DNA from: Flavobacteriales bacterium UBA4422 | GTDB taxonomy: Bacteria; Bacteroidota; Bacteroidia; Flavobacteriales_G; Salibacteraceae | NCBI GenBank assembly: GCA_002389645.1 | Contig: DGQE01000036.1 | Span: 62,001 to 126,000, forward strand | Direction: 5' to 3' | Length of the DNA stretch: 64,000 nt | In this document: piece by piece, positions 63,645 through 64,000 of the stretch | Layout of the letters: each line of letters starts with the position of its first letter | How positions within the stretch are numbered: position 1 is the first letter of the stretch | Notes under the pieces: model-generated | What the model was told of the DNA's origin: nothing | Seen by the model: only the letters and a program-made list of their open reading frames with translations | The model's database searches: none | Position numbers and translations under genes: made by a program

Positions 63645-64000
63645 ATAAACCGCTCCGCTAACTCTGGAGTAGGAATATAGCACTCGTTCTTTTTACCAAA
63701 AACAGCATAGCGATTATTGGCGACTAAATCGTACATGGCATCCCTCAAAAACCTGGGAACGACATAAAAAATGAGCAAAAGCTTATGCATGCCACCAAGG
63801 TCATTCATAAGCGCTAGAAAAGCTGACGATTTGCTGAGCAATTCCTTGTCTTTAATATAGATTACGGTCTTTAAAGACTTTGTGTCTAGGTTGTTTTCAG
63901 AAAGTATTTGTGAACCAAATGATGACTGCAAAGAGGCAAATGAAATGTCTTTTTGGTGATTCTTCTTCAGTACATATTGAACCGCTGCATTACAGAGATT
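63635..64000 (-). CDS. DCC-family thiol-disulfide oxidoreductase-like protein (DUF393), partial
   Basis: The visible 121 residues run to the window edge, where the frame is still open (NLCNAAVQYVLKKNHQKDI). This is just after the expected DGVC part of the DxxCxxC motif of DUF393 proteins, so only a few N-terminal residues are missing. The C-terminal part contains KSSAFLALMNDLGG and VPRFLRDAMYDLVANNRYAVFG, which are conserved in the family. The gene is convergent with the epimerase and overlaps its end by 10 bp. Confidence 0.9.
   Translation of the reverse strand, partial: NLCNAAVQYVLKKNHQKDISFASLQSSFGSQILSENNLDTKSLKTVIYIKDKELLSKSSAFLALMNDLGGMHKLLLIFYVVPRFLRDAMYDLVANNRYAVFGKKNECYIPTPELAERFIQD

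Overview
The window is chromosomal DNA of a Bacteroidota bacterium, most likely order Flavobacteriales. The evidence is a low-to-moderate G+C content, starts without Shine-Dalgarno sequences, a C-terminal CHU_C (type IX secretion, type B) sorting domain, a TonB receptor with a carboxypeptidase-regulatory plug extension, many short lipoproteins, a Reg_prop/Y_Y_Y sensor and SMUG2. There are no tRNA or rRNA genes, CRISPR arrays, phages or intact insertion sequences.

Layout. 1-3976 (+): 3' end of a hybrid histidine kinase, an SDR, an FAD oxidoreductase, a thioredoxin-like protein and an EGF-like lipoprotein. 4072-7932 (+): serine biosynthesis (serC, serA) with a small secreted protein and a DUF1015 protein, closed by a terminator. 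8017-10388 (+): pgi and a LytTR response regulator, followed by a structured untranslated segment ending in a strong terminator. 10629-21865 (-): a cell-surface polysaccharide locus with a CDP-deoxyhexose route (rfbF, rfbG, an RmlC-like epimerase, an RmlD-like reductase, an RfbH-like dehydrase), a family 2 glycosyltransferase, a DUF4105 protein, and a phosphoethanolamine-transferase-like enzyme fused to a GDPD-like domain. 22052-28069: shikimate kinase, a phosphoribosyltransferase and a coupled three-gene unit around a large propeller sensor. 28066-35342: ribBA, a methyltransferase, a small heat-shock protein, SMUG2, two apparently truncated sensor-kinase genes side by side, and unknown surface proteins. 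35439-40298: prolyl oligopeptidase and a frameshifted T9SS cargo protein, then about 850 bp of repeat-like intergenic DNA. 41152-43023 (-): rplS, trmD and a TPR protein. 43665-49861 (-): a TetR-regulated RND efflux operon with a candidate operator. 50039-60068: a lipoprotein, an AsmA protein, then a tight minus-strand unit (M23 peptidase, two carboxypeptidase-regulatory proteins including a TonB receptor, a lipoprotein, lipB). 60197-63644 (+): a coiled-coil protein, zapA, 6S RNA, rny and a UDP-GlcNAc 4-epimerase. The right edge cuts a DCC-family protein.

The most unusual items are: the EptA-like/GDPD-like fusion; an RfbH homologue with the active-site His but without the Fe-S cysteines; a propeller sensor ending in a SpoIIE-type phosphatase domain that seems to have lost its metal ligands; an apparent deletion junction between two kinase genes near 31.94 kb; a one-base frameshift in a T4 run of the T9SS protein; paired gene-tail remnants flanking a membrane-protein gene; and a perfect 8+8 inverted repeat upstream of the zapA unit. 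Nothing here amounts to a complete new defence or mobile system. The locus most likely to encode undescribed chemistry is the polysaccharide cluster at 10.6-21.9 kb.
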